From: an uncultured Collinsella sp.
GTDB lineage: Bacteria; Actinomycetota; Coriobacteriia; Coriobacteriales; Coriobacteriaceae
Direction: 5' to 3'
Length of the DNA: 64,000 nucleotides
Assembly (NCBI GenBank): GCA_900762325.1
Contig: CAAFGG010000024.1
Location: 1-64,000 of the forward strand
A program made the position numbers and the translations under genes. The notes below the pieces were generated by a model that saw only the letters and a program-made list of their open reading frames with translations, was not told the origin of the DNA and made no database searches. Within the stretch, counting starts at the first letter, position 1, and each line of letters opens with the position of its first letter. Positions 23,473-31,391 of this stretch are shown here, in pieces.

Positions 23473-23754
23473 TTACTTGATCTCCTGAATCGCGTAACGC
23501 GAAACATCTACGACGGCTCCGGATCGGACTTTGATCTGGACCTTCTCGCCTTCGATGCCTTTGACGGTTCCGTAGATACCGCCGGCGAAAAGAACCTCCT
23601 GACCCGGCTTGAGCTCGGTGTGCAGCTCCTTGAAGTACTTTTGCTTCTTCTTCATGTTGATTTGCGACCAGATGGTGTAAATCAAGCCCATGATGGCGAG
23701 CAGGCCTAAAAGGGCGACCGAGGAGCTCAGGACGTTGGCTCCGAAATCGGCCAT
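23473..23754 (-). CDS. YajC-like protein in the PTS operon
   Basis: A 93-residue single-span membrane protein with the YajC layout. A membrane segment at about 10-30 is followed by KKKQKYFKELHTELKPGQEVLFAGG and a small beta domain (IYGTVKGIEGEKVQIKVRSG). YajC normally assists SecDF. Here the gene shares one base with the IIA stop codon and precedes IIB, so it is translated as part of the PTS operon. YajC-like genes occur beside mannose-family PTS genes in streptococcal hyaluronan loci too, so the link is probably functional, but the role is unknown. Confidence 0.85.
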   Translation of the reverse strand: MADFGANVLSSSVALLGLLAIMGLIYTIWSQINMKKKQKYFKELHTELKPGQEVLFAGGIYGTVKGIEGEKVQIKVRSGAVVDVSRYAIQEIK

Positions 23755-24197
23755 TAGATGCCGTCCTCGTCGCCGAAGATATCCTCTTCCTCGGAGTCGG
23801 CAACGGATGCGACCGTCTGGGCGGTGATGCCCGTCTGGCCAACGGTCACGGCCTGCTCGCCAAGCTCGGCGAGCGTGGCGTTGCCGCGGAGGAACAGAAG
23901 CTCAATAACCATGGGAAGGTTAGTGCCGGTCAGAACCTCGACATTGTCGACATCCTGGGCAATCATCATCGACTGGTTGAACGGGGTGCCGCCAAGCAGG
24001 TCGGTAAAGACGAGCACGCCATCGCACTCCTCGCGCATGGCGGTAATAGCGGCGCGGAGATCCTCACCGTAGGAAGCAGCCTGGTCGCCCTCAAAAGGAA
24101 CGACGGTAAAAGCAGGCTGGTCGCCGGCAACCATAGCGATAGCGCTTGCAAGGCCGGGTGCGAACTGTCCATGACCGGTAAGAATAAAGCCAACCAT
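23754..24197 (-). CDS. PTS mannose-family IIA
   Basis: A 147-residue phosphocarrier that takes phosphate from HPr. His9 in ILTGHGQFAPG is the active residue, and VFTDLLGGTPFNQS is the second family signature near residue 65. It ends in an acidic tail (SEEEDIFGDEDG) and is the first gene of the operon. AAGGGA lies upstream of the ATG. The leader to the likely promoter is about 140 bases. Confidence 0.93.
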   Translation of the reverse strand: MVGFILTGHGQFAPGLASAIAMVAGDQPAFTVVPFEGDQAASYGEDLRAAITAMREECDGVLVFTDLLGGTPFNQSMMIAQDVDNVEVLTGTNLPMVIELLFLRGNATLAELGEQAVTVGQTGITAQTVASVADSEEEDIFGDEDGI

Positions 24198-24311
24198 TCA
24201 AATTTCCCTTCCGAAGGTGTGTACAATCTGAGTCCGATGATTTTCGGAAGCCAGCGGGCGCTCGCCCTTAAAGCTTCTTAGAAAGCGTTCTTTGAAGACC
24301 AGTGGTTTCTA

Positions 24312-24327
24312 AACTGGTAGTAACCAC
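24312..24327. promoter_or_regulatory. GntR-type operator of the PTS operon
   Basis: AACTGGTAGTAACCAC; its core CTGGTAGTAACCA equals that at 20021-20033 before agaS. It lies just downstream of the probable transcription start. Confidence 0.6.
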
Positions 24328-24411
24328 GTGACGTGTTGTTGTCACTATATCACCCCAGAAGAGGTCGCTTTCGTTGATTCATACGGTAAAACGTTTTTGC
24401 ACCGCTCACGG

Positions 24412-24432
24412 TGATAAATCGACCGTTTACCG
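24412..24432 (+). promoter_or_regulatory. Shared PTS-upstream motif, second copy
   Basis: TGATAAATC, G, ACCGTTTACCG; it differs from 6897-6917 at one base. Confidence 0.5.
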
Positions 24433-24620
24433 CTCGTTAACACTTCTACCTGCGGTTTTGAAACCGTTTCGAAACGCTTTGGCAAAAAATCAGATCTTTT
24501 CCTGTGTCCTAACAGCGCAGGGCGGCAAAAAATAGCGTGTAGAAAAATTGCAGGTCATTGTGAAGATATGTGAATTGGTCTTTTTGACTTAATACCAGTT
24601 AGAACCAGTTTTGAGATTAT

Positions 24621-24650
24621 CGGTGAACGGTAGTTTTCGACCGTTCACCG
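24621..24650. promoter_or_regulatory. Perfect inverted repeat CGGTGAACGGT / ACCGTTCACCG
   Basis: Eleven-base arms around AGTTTTCG. The half-site ACCGTTCACCG is also at 2040-2050. There is no T-run, so it reads as a binding site rather than a terminator. Confidence 0.6.
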
Positions 24651-24750
24651 GTTACTTGCAATCGTTTGCAGTTGTTTTCCCAGATGAATTAGGGGGACCC
24701 GATGGAGCGCTTGCGCGGGCGCGAGGCCTATCCCAGTGGTTTCGGTAACA

Positions 24751-24789
24751 AAAAAGCCCGCTAGAACGTTGTCCGTTCTAGCGGGCTTA
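24751..24789 (-). terminator. Terminator of the SurA-like gene
   Basis: AGCCCGCTAGAACG and CGTTCTAGCGGGCT arms with a five-base loop, T-run on the minus strand. Confidence 0.9.
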
Positions 24790-24829
24790 TTCAGGTAGAT
24801 CGGTTAGCGCGCAGTAGTGCAGGCAAACC

Positions 24830-25912
24830 TTACGCAAACAGGCCGTAGATGCTGATGTTGGCCTTGGCATAGAGGCCGTTAGCATACTCGGTCCACTTGG
24901 AGCTGGCGCTCGAAGCCTGCGAGGAATACTGCTGGTAGGCGGTGTAATAGGCGGTCATGGCCTGCTTATAGGTGGCGCTATCGGCCGTAAAGGCATCATC
25001 GGCAAAGGCCTTGGCATAGGTGCTGTCGGCATCCTTCCAGGCGCCCTTCTCGCTATCCCACTCGTCGCCGGCAAGGTTGATGATGTAGTCGGCGTAGTCC
25101 TTGCTCGCGGTCTCCTCGTTGCCGTCAGCAGGCTCGGTCGGGGCGGTCGGCATGTTTGCGGAGCTGTCGCCGACCTTCTTCTTGTAGAGCTTCTGCAACG
25201 TCGCGGACTGGCGGACGATCTGCTTGGCCTGGTCCTTGGACACGCCGTACTGCGTGGCCATGGTCTTGTAGTCGGAGGTGCCGATGGAATCCTCGGCGTA
25301 CTTCTTCATTTCCTTAGAAGAGACGGTGATGCCCTCGTCCTCGGCAGCATCGAGCAGGATCTTGTTGCGCACGTAGGACAGGATAACGTCGGCAGACGGA
25401 GCGGTATAGTTGCCATCGCTATCCTTGACGGTGTCGAGGCTGTACTGGCTCTCGATAGCCTCGCGCGCGGTGATGTCGCTCTTCTTGCCGTTGTAGCTAT
25501 AGCTTGCCACGGTCGAATCGAGCTGGTCCTCGGTCAGGGTCGACGAGCCGACACCCTTGCCGTCAAAGCCGCCATTGCCAATAAAGAAGCCGACCACCGC
25601 AGCAATCACGATGGCGACCACAAAGGCGGCAATCATCGTCTTCTTGTGCTTGGATGCGCGGTCGTCCACGTCGGAGTCGTCCTCGTCCTGCTCCTCGGGC
25701 ATCAGATTCTCGTCAGCGGCATCCGCGGCAATCTGAGCCTCCAGGCGGGCGTCCTCCTCCTCGGCCGTCGTACCGGCAGCAATGTGCTCGGCAGACGTAC
25801 CGGCGACCAAGTCGATCTTCTCGTCCTCGTCACCGTCGGGGCCTTCGCCGCGCTCGATGATCTGGATGCCGTCGATCTCGTCCTTCTCGTCCTTCTTTTG
25901 AATCAGACCCAT
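24830..25912 (-). CDS. Membrane-anchored SurA-like chaperone-type protein
   Basis: A 360-residue protein. The first 88 residues are a strongly acidic cytoplasmic tail, 91-112 a membrane anchor (MIAAFVVAIVIAAVVGFFIG), and the rest an exported domain. Residues about 150-240 (REAIESQYSLD, SADVILSYVRNKILLDAAEDEGITVSSKEMKKYA) resemble the helical chaperone part of SurA/PrsA or trigger factor, without a visible prolyl-isomerase domain. It is probably a folding helper for secreted proteins. AAGGAG eight bases upstream supports the start. It follows the isocitrate dehydrogenase cluster with a hairpin between. Confidence 0.75.
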   Translation of the reverse strand: MGLIQKKDEKDEIDGIQIIERGEGPDGDEDEKIDLVAGTSAEHIAAGTTAEEEDARLEAQIAADAADENLMPEEQDEDDSDVDDRASKHKKTMIAAFVVAIVIAAVVGFFIGNGGFDGKGVGSSTLTEDQLDSTVASYSYNGKKSDITAREAIESQYSLDTVKDSDGNYTAPSADVILSYVRNKILLDAAEDEGITVSSKEMKKYAEDSIGTSDYKTMATQYGVSKDQAKQIVRQSATLQKLYKKKVGDSSANMPTAPTEPADGNEETASKDYADYIINLAGDEWDSEKGAWKDADSTYAKAFADDAFTADSATYKQAMTAYYTAYQQYSSQASSASSKWTEYANGLYAKANISIYGLFA

Positions 25913-25950
25913 ATCAGTTACTCCTTGTTAGGAAACATAGTCCTCAATAG

Positions 25951-25979
25951 AATACGCCCGACGAGACGCCGGGCGTATT
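25951..25979 (-). terminator. Hairpin between isocitrate dehydrogenase and SurA-like genes
   Basis: AATACGCCCG pairs perfectly with CGGGCGTATT across nine bases. The T-run is weak, so some read-through is likely. Confidence 0.6.
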
Positions 25980-26038
25980 GATTCTTAGGTTATACGCAAA
26001 CACTTAAGTACTATTTAGGCGTTTGCAGTGTGCCTGCC

Positions 26039-27124
26039 TTAGGCCAGGTGAGCGATAACGGCGTCGGCAAAGGCCTGCGTGCCCACAGCGCCCTCAACGG
26101 AGCCGGTCTGGGCACGACGAACGTCGCCGGTAACCTGCTCACCCTCGTCGAGCGTGGCAGAAACGGCGGCGCGAATGCGATTGGCCGCGTCGTTCTCGCC
26201 CAGGTGATCGAGCATCATCGCAGCAGACAGAATCTCGGCCGTGGGGTTGGCGATATCCTGACCGGCGATATCGGGCGCGGAGCCGTGCGTTGCCTCAAAG
26301 ATGGCGCAATCGGCACCGATGTTGGAACCCGGAGCCATACCCAGGCCGCCCACCAGGCCGGCGCATAGGTCGCTCACGATGTCGCCGTACAGGTTGGGCA
26401 GCACCAGGACATCGAAGTCGTTGGGGTTCTGGACCAGGCCCATGCAGGTGGCGTCGACGATCCTGTCGTTGAACTCGATATCGGGATAGTTGGCGGCCAC
26501 CTCGCGCGCAACACGCAGGAACAGGCCGTCGGTCGCCTTCATGATGTTGGCCTTGTGCACGGCCGTCACCTTTTTGCGGCCGCAGCGGCGGGCATACTCA
26601 AAGGCATACTCCACAATACGGCGGCTCTTGGCGATAGAGATGGGCTTGATCGAGATCGCGGAATCGGCGGCGAAGGTCTTTTGGCCCGAACGCTCGACGA
26701 GCTGCGAGAGCTCCTCGACCTCGGCAGCGCCCTCATCGAACTCGATGCCGGCGTAGAGGTCCTCGGTGTTCTCGCGCACGATAACCAAGTCGACGTCGCG
26801 GAAACGCGAGCCGTCGCCCGGCTGCGACAGGCAAGGGCGCACGCAGGCGTACAGGTCGAAATGCTTGCGCAGGGCCACGTTGACGCTGCGGAAGCCCGTG
26901 CCGACCGGTGTGGTGATGGGGCCCTTGATGGCAACCTTGGTCTCGGCGACCGCATCGAGCACGTGCTGGGGCAGCGGCGTGCCAAACTCGTCCATGACGC
27001 CGGCGCCGGCCTCCTGGACGTTCCAGTTGATCTGGACACCGGTGGCCTCGACCACGCGGCGCATGGCCTGCGTAATCTCGGGACCGATACCGTCACCGGG
27101 AATCAGGACTACATCGTGCGCCAT
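26039..27124 (-). CDS. Isocitrate/isopropylmalate dehydrogenase family, probably NAD-isocitrate dehydrogenase
   Basis: A 361-residue decarboxylating dehydrogenase. Seen are LIPGDGIGPEI at the N-terminus, the substrate arginines in FRSVNVALRKHFDLYACVRP, IVRENTEDLYAGIE, HKANIMKATDG and the family signature NLYGDIVSDLCAGLVGGLGMAPG. FRSVNVALRKHFDLYANVRP-type wording favours NAD-dependent isocitrate over isopropylmalate dehydrogenase, and no leu genes are near. GAGGAG inside the end of the HEAT gene serves as ribosome binding site, so the two are translationally linked. It would make 2-oxoglutarate for glutamate synthesis. Confidence 0.88.
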   Translation of the reverse strand: MAHDVVLIPGDGIGPEITQAMRRVVEATGVQINWNVQEAGAGVMDEFGTPLPQHVLDAVAETKVAIKGPITTPVGTGFRSVNVALRKHFDLYACVRPCLSQPGDGSRFRDVDLVIVRENTEDLYAGIEFDEGAAEVEELSQLVERSGQKTFAADSAISIKPISIAKSRRIVEYAFEYARRCGRKKVTAVHKANIMKATDGLFLRVAREVAANYPDIEFNDRIVDATCMGLVQNPNDFDVLVLPNLYGDIVSDLCAGLVGGLGMAPGSNIGADCAIFEATHGSAPDIAGQDIANPTAEILSAAMMLDHLGENDAANRIRAAVSATLDEGEQVTGDVRRAQTGSVEGAVGTQAFADAVIAHLA

Positions 27125-27130
27125 AATCTG

Positions 27131-27829
27131 TTACTCCTCGTCTTCGGCGGCCTCAGATTTTTTAACGCTAGCACGCTTCTTCTTTTTGGAGAGATCCAGG
27201 CCAAAACGTTTAACAAGCATTTCGCAAATCTCGCTCGAACGGGCCTTGAGATAGCTGCCCTTGCCGTTCTCGGCGTCGAACTTAAGGCGCAGCGCGAGCT
27301 TCTCGGCAACCTCGGCATCGATCTCGCCCTGGCCAAACTCGTACAGGCAACCGAGCATATCGCGATACTCAAGGTCGCCGTGGTAGCACTGGATGGCCTC
27401 ATCCAGGATCGGCCAAGCCTCGCGCGAACGCTCGACGCCCGTAGCTCCCCACACGCACAGCAGGTGGAAGGCGGCGTAGCGCAGCGTGGAGGAAATCTCG
27501 TCGAACAGCGCGGTCTCGGCGCCCTCGAAGGCATCGCCCAGCTGCTCGGGGCAGGTGGTGGCGAGCACCGCCAGGGCATCGAGAGCCTCCCAGCGGGTCT
27601 GAGCCTCGGGGCGGTCGAGCGCCTCGATCAGCGCGGGCACGCAGGGCACGACGCGCTGCGGATCGCGCTCGGCAAGCAGGTGCAGCACGCGGGCGGCAAA
27701 CTGGCGGATGCGGCGCGTGGGGCAGCCGAGCTCCTTGACCAGACGGTCGACGGCGTTCTCGTTCTCCTCTGCCAGCTGGAGCTGTGCCAGCTCCTCGTCG
27801 GTGAGCTGTTCGTCTTTGTTTTCTGCCAT
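27131..27829 (-). CDS. HEAT-repeat protein
   Basis: A 232-residue acidic protein made of helical repeats (about residues 30-120: RQFAARVLHLLAERDPQRVVPCVPALIEALD and TRWEALDALAVLATTCPEQLGDAF). These look like HEAT/armadillo repeats used for protein binding. The last 45 residues are charged and end in a Lys-rich stretch (LSKKKKRASVKKSE). No catalytic motif is seen. It lies six bases before the isocitrate dehydrogenase gene and 15 bases after the small membrane protein gene, so it is one transcript. Partner unknown. Confidence 0.75.
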   Translation of the reverse strand: MAENKDEQLTDEELAQLQLAEENENAVDRLVKELGCPTRRIRQFAARVLHLLAERDPQRVVPCVPALIEALDRPEAQTRWEALDALAVLATTCPEQLGDAFEGAETALFDEISSTLRYAAFHLLCVWGATGVERSREAWPILDEAIQCYHGDLEYRDMLGCLYEFGQGEIDAEVAEKLALRLKFDAENGKGSYLKARSSEICEMLVKRFGLDLSKKKKRASVKKSEAAEDEE

Positions 27830-27844
27830 AGTTACCTCTTCTTT

Positions 27845-28273
27845 TTATTTCTTGGCGTGCTTGCCAGCACCCTTGCTGTCATCGGTGACCGAGATGAGCT
27901 GTCGGTCGGCCGCGCCATTGCGACGTGCACGGCGGCGTTCCTCGGCATCGCCCGCGTCGGCGGCGGCTCGATGAGCCTTGTTGACGTTAAAGACCTCGTC
28001 GTGCTTGCGCCACGGACCGACGGACTCGCCAAAGCTCATCTTAAGGCCGGCGATAAAGCCACCGAGCCAGCCAATCGGCGCAAACTGCACCAGCGGGAAC
28101 AGCGAGAACACCCAGGTCAGCAGGACGACTGCCGCCGCTCCTGCAAAGTTGGCAATCCAGTAGTCGCGCTTGGTGATCACGCGCTTTTCGCACGCCCACT
28201 GGCCGCACAGAAATCCGATGTAAATCGCAAAGAGAAAGAGCACCAGCGCAAGCACCACGAACGTCCAGCTCAT
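27845..28273 (-). CDS. Small two-span membrane protein
   Basis: A 142-residue protein of unknown function. Membrane segments lie at about 4-24 (FVVLALVLFLFAIYIGFLCG) and 38-58, then a short Gly-rich segment (GWLGGFIAGL) and a hydrophilic basic tail with RRRARR and KGAGKHAKK. The ATG at 28273 has GGGGAG eight bases upstream; an upstream in-frame extension reads into the previous gene. It starts six bases after the stop of the dehydrogenase at 28279. Co-transcription with the HEAT and isocitrate dehydrogenase genes is likely. Confidence 0.7.
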   Translation of the reverse strand: MSWTFVVLALVLFLFAIYIGFLCGQWACEKRVITKRDYWIANFAGAAAVVLLTWVFSLFPLVQFAPIGWLGGFIAGLKMSFGESVGPWRKHDEVFNVNKAHRAAADAGDAEERRRARRNGAADRQLISVTDDSKGAGKHAKK

Positions 28274-28278
28274 GGGCG

Positions 28279-29358
28279 CTACTCCCCGTGATGGTGGCCG
28301 CAGCAGCACTCGTGGCCGTCGTCATGGCCGTGGCCACCGCAGCACTCGTGGTCCTCGCCATGGTGATGGCCACAACCGCACTCATGGTCCTCGCCGTGCT
28401 CGCCGCAACCGCAACCTTCCTCGTGAGCGCCATGCTCCTCGGGACGATACTGCGACCAGTCCAGACCGGCGGCGATGGCATCGGCCTCCTCCTTATAGAG
28501 GACCGTGATGGCCTGGGTGCCCAGCTTGGCGCCACCGATAGCGTCGAGCATGTCGTAGAGCGTAAAGGCCACGTCGGCGCCGGGCAGCGCGAGCTCGCGG
28601 TCGTCGGCGTAAGCAAGGGCCAGGCGCAGGTCCTTAATGAAGTGCTCGACCATAAAGCCGGGCTTGTAGTCGCCGTCGAGCGCCTTGGGAGCCAGGCTCT
28701 CCATGGCGCCGGACTTGCCGGTACCGCCCAAGATCATCTGGCGGGTCTTCTCCAGGTCAAGGCCGCTCAGCTCGGCAAATGCCATGGCGTCTGCCATACC
28801 GACCATGCAGGCGCCCAGCGACACCTGGTTGGCGAGCTTGGCAGCCTGGCCTTTGCCGGCGCCGTCGAAGCAGCAGATATTTGCCGCAAAGGTGGCAAGG
28901 ATGTCGCGGACTGGCGCGATGTCGTTCTCGGTAGCGCCCACGATAGCCGTGAGCGTGCCGGCGATAGCACCCGACTCGCCGCCGGTGACGGGGCAGTCAA
29001 ACGCCATGCGACCAGAAACCTGGGCGGCCTCGGCAATGTCGCGCGCCAGCTCGGGCGAGCTTGTGGTGAGGTCGATCAGGACCGCGCCGGGCTTAGTGCA
29101 CGCGAGCAGGCCGTCGCCCGCCAGGTAGAGCTCCTCGACCTCGGAGGGATAACCCACCATGGTAAAGACGACGTCGGCGTTCGCCACGGCATCTGCCGGC
29201 GTATCGGCCCAAACGGCACCGCGCTCGATAAGCGCGGCGGCCTTGGACTTAGTGCGGTTGTTGACCGTGACGGGATAGCCGGCATCCAGGATGTGGCCGG
29301 CAATGGGGGCACCCATGATTCCGGTGCCGATAAATGCGACGGAGAGCTTGTTTGCCAT
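28279..29358 (-). CDS. Beta-hydroxyacid dehydrogenase with a His/Cys-rich tail
   Basis: A 359-residue protein. Residues 1-300 are an NAD(P)-dependent 3-hydroxyisobutyrate/tartronate-semialdehyde reductase type enzyme. It has the Rossmann loop FIGTGIMGAPIAGH, DCPVTGGESGA as substrate loop, and the catalytic Lys region GKGQAAKLANQ. The last 53 residues hold 14 His and 9 Cys in a repeated DHEC-type pattern (HECGCGHHHGE, HECCCGHHHGE) and clearly form a metal-binding tail, which the family normally lacks. The Rossmann family is about 290-300 residues long, so the tail is an addition. Substrate unknown; the tail may store or sense Ni, Zn or Cu. Confidence 0.85.
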   Translation of the reverse strand: MANKLSVAFIGTGIMGAPIAGHILDAGYPVTVNNRTKSKAAALIERGAVWADTPADAVANADVVFTMVGYPSEVEELYLAGDGLLACTKPGAVLIDLTTSSPELARDIAEAAQVSGRMAFDCPVTGGESGAIAGTLTAIVGATENDIAPVRDILATFAANICCFDGAGKGQAAKLANQVSLGACMVGMADAMAFAELSGLDLEKTRQMILGGTGKSGAMESLAPKALDGDYKPGFMVEHFIKDLRLALAYADDRELALPGADVAFTLYDMLDAIGGAKLGTQAITVLYKEEADAIAAGLDWSQYRPEEHGAHEEGCGCGEHGEDHECGCGHHHGEDHECCGGHGHDDGHECCCGHHHGE

Positions 29359-29456
29359 GAAACCTTTCCTTTTGGGTTGGGTGTTATTACCAGGTTAAAT
29401 ACTCGGTGCCAGCGCTTGAGCTGTGAGTTGGGATCGATTACGGCCGCGTTACTTGC

Positions 29457-30410
29457 CTACTGACCGCGCACGCGGCGGGCGATGCGGTCGGAAAGCGACG
29501 CCTTGTCGGCGCGGTTCTTGCCCCAAAACGCGCAAGCCACCATGCCGGGGCCCACGTGCGAGCCAATGGTGGGGCCCACAGAGCTGCGGATGATGGTCAC
29601 GTCGGCGCAGCCTTCCTCCTTGCGGATGGCGGCCTCGAGCCAGTCGCCGTCCTTCTCGGCATCGGCCGTCATGATGGCGATGGGCATGGTGCGATCGGGC
29701 ACGTAGTTCTCGCGGAACGACTTGAGGATGGACTTGAGCGCCTTCTTGCGGCCGCGGTTGACGCCGATCAGCGACAGCGAGCCGGCAAGGTCGTAAGAGA
29801 GCTCGGGCTTGACGTCGAGCTTTGCCGTGAGCTGCGCCGCCGCGGGCGGAATGCGGCCGCCGGCAGCCAGCGCATCGAAGCTCTCGAGCGTAAAGTAGCC
29901 GTGGACATAAGTCTTTGCCTCGTTTGCCCAATCGACCAGCTGCTTGGCGGTCAATCCCGCCGAACGCTGGCGCACGGCCTCGAGCGCCAAGAGCGCGCCA
30001 GTCGCGCAGGGCAGAGCGTTGTCGACCACGTAGAGCTCAAAATCGGGATACTCGGCACGCACGGCGTCCGCCGCCTGGCACGCGGAGTTGTAGCTCGACG
30101 ACAGCGCCGAGGTAAAGCACAGGTAGACCGTGGGCGTGCCCTCTTTGGCGCACTCGGTAAAGAACTCGATATAGCGACCGAGCGACACAGCCGAGGTGGA
30201 CACGCGGGCGCCAGCGCGCATGCGGTCATAGAACTCCTTGGGCGTGATGCTCGACCAGATGTCATCCGTGCGCTCCTCGCCATCGATAATGAAGGGGAAA
30301 CCCAGGATATCGACATCGAGGTTCGCGGCGACCTCGGGGCTAAAGTCGCAGCAGGTATCGACGACGATGCGGCAACGGTCCGAATGACCGGTAGATGCGG
30401 CCTTGTCCAT
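29457..30410 (-). CDS. DegV-family fatty-acid-binding protein
   Basis: A 317-residue DegV protein. These bind a fatty acid between two domains and, in Firmicutes, act as the FakB subunit of fatty acid kinase. Seen are VDTCCDFSPEV near the N-terminus, ARVSTSAVSLG and CFTSALSSSYNSA, AGGRIP near 190 and the C-terminal SSVGPTIGSHVGPGM. The ATG at 30410 has AAGGAG eight bases ahead. No fakA is in the window. It stands alone between the dehydrogenase and hpf. Confidence 0.88.
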   Translation of the reverse strand: MDKAASTGHSDRCRIVVDTCCDFSPEVAANLDVDILGFPFIIDGEERTDDIWSSITPKEFYDRMRAGARVSTSAVSLGRYIEFFTECAKEGTPTVYLCFTSALSSSYNSACQAADAVRAEYPDFELYVVDNALPCATGALLALEAVRQRSAGLTAKQLVDWANEAKTYVHGYFTLESFDALAAGGRIPPAAAQLTAKLDVKPELSYDLAGSLSLIGVNRGRKKALKSILKSFRENYVPDRTMPIAIMTADAEKDGDWLEAAIRKEEGCADVTIIRSSVGPTIGSHVGPGMVACAFWGKNRADKASLSDRIARRVRGQ

Positions 30411-30489
30411 CAAAGCGACTCCTTACGTAAAAAGGCGGCCACCCGCATGGGATGGCCGCCAACCGTTAACTCATGCAAGTTAACGTATT

Positions 30490-31074
30490 TTACTCGTCAA
30501 GTGTTTCGATACGGGGCTTGATGATGCCATATCCACCATTCTTACGGTGATACACCACATTGATGAGACCGGTCGTCGCGTTCTCGAACACGTAGAAGTC
30601 GTGGCCCAGCAGATCGGTCTGCACCAGCGCCTGCTCCTCAGTCATCGGGGTGACGTCGATGACCTTCTCGCGGACGAGCAGGTCGTCCTCCTCCTCGGGC
30701 AGCAGCAGGTCGGCCAGATCCTCGACACGCTCGACCGGCGCGACATCCGCTGCGCTGGCACCACCCTGGCGGTTGTCCACGACCTTGGTCTTGAACTTGC
30801 GCAGCTGGCGGGTGACCTTATCGGCGGAGAGGTCGATGGCGGCGTACATATCTGCACCGTGCTCGGCAACGCGAATCACCGAACCGCGGGCGCGAACCGT
30901 AACCTCGACGATTGCCGGGTTGGGGTTCGAGGGGTTCTTCTCATAGCGAAGTACAACGTCGACCGTCATGGGCTCGATATCGAAAACCTTGAGCGCCTCG
31001 CCGATCTTCTCATCCACATGCGCACGCAGAGCATCGGTTACCGTCGTCTTGCGTCCAGAAACCTTGATATCCAT
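30490..31074 (-). CDS. hpf: Ribosome hibernation promoting factor, long form
   Basis: A 194-residue protein that dimerises 70S ribosomes in stationary phase. The N-terminal S30AE/YfiA domain (1-100: MDIKVSGRKTTVTDALRAHVDEKI, ADMYAAIDLSADKVTRQL) is joined by an acidic linker (about 125-140) to a C-terminal dimerisation domain (EEQALVQTDLLGHDFYVFEN, VVYHRKNGGYGIIKP). That two-domain form is the long HPF. The ATG at 31074 with TTGGAG six bases ahead is chosen over longer frames. Confidence 0.93.
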   Translation of the reverse strand: MDIKVSGRKTTVTDALRAHVDEKIGEALKVFDIEPMTVDVVLRYEKNPSNPNPAIVEVTVRARGSVIRVAEHGADMYAAIDLSADKVTRQLRKFKTKVVDNRQGGASAADVAPVERVEDLADLLLPEEEDDLLVREKVIDVTPMTEEQALVQTDLLGHDFYVFENATTGLINVVYHRKNGGYGIIKPRIETLDE

Positions 31075-31291
31075 ACGTGGCTCCAATCTGCCTCGGGGAC
31101 TTACTGTACTGGCTATGTACCCATTGCCGTGCATTTAATCACGCGGATTCCCAAAGACCCGAATAACGATTGCTTGATACCGCATACCGAAGTCTCGCAC
31201 TTTTCTGTGGCAAAGTGCGCTATAGGAGGGAGCCGGCGACTTTGTATTTGGTCCCGAAAATTGTCTTTGACCTGCTGGTTTTATAGAGATG

Positions 31292-31325
31292 AAAAAGCCG
31301 GGCTCCCCTATTGGGGAAGCCCGGC
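31292..31325 (-). terminator. Terminator of the binding-protein gene
   Basis: GCCGGGCT and CCCC pair with GGGG and AGCCCGGC (31297-31325); the minus strand continues into TTTTT. The rest of 31075-31391 (upstream of hpf) has no gene. Confidence 0.85.
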
Positions 31326-31351
31326 AGTGCGTGTTGAAACCGTGAAGAGGC

Positions 31352-31376
31352 GTCTCTCCTAGCGCATAGGAGAGAC
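31352..31376. other. Short perfect hairpin after the binding-protein gene
   Basis: GTCTCTCCTA and TAGGAGAGAC with a five-base loop, 15 bases after the stop and before the terminator. It may protect the 3' end. Confidence 0.55.
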
Positions 31377-31391
31377 CACCCCTAGCAATAA

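Larger units (their letters stand above)
24198..24750. promoter_or_regulatory. Long control region of the amino-sugar PTS operon
   Basis: The 553 bases hold no gene. Reading toward IIA, they contain a perfect inverted repeat (24621-24650), two ACCAGTT direct repeats (24594-24610), TCTACCTGCGGTTTT (24445-24459) and the motif shared with 6897-6917. Nearer the gene are an extended -10 TGATATAGT (about 24344-24352, minus strand) and a GntR-type site just downstream of it. Confidence 0.6.

Noticed and set aside
29375..29405. Third GntR-type operator (TTATTACCAGGTTAAAT) before the His/Cys-tailed dehydrogenase
   Set aside because: Only one half-site agrees with the agaS and PTS operators, so chance similarity is more likely.
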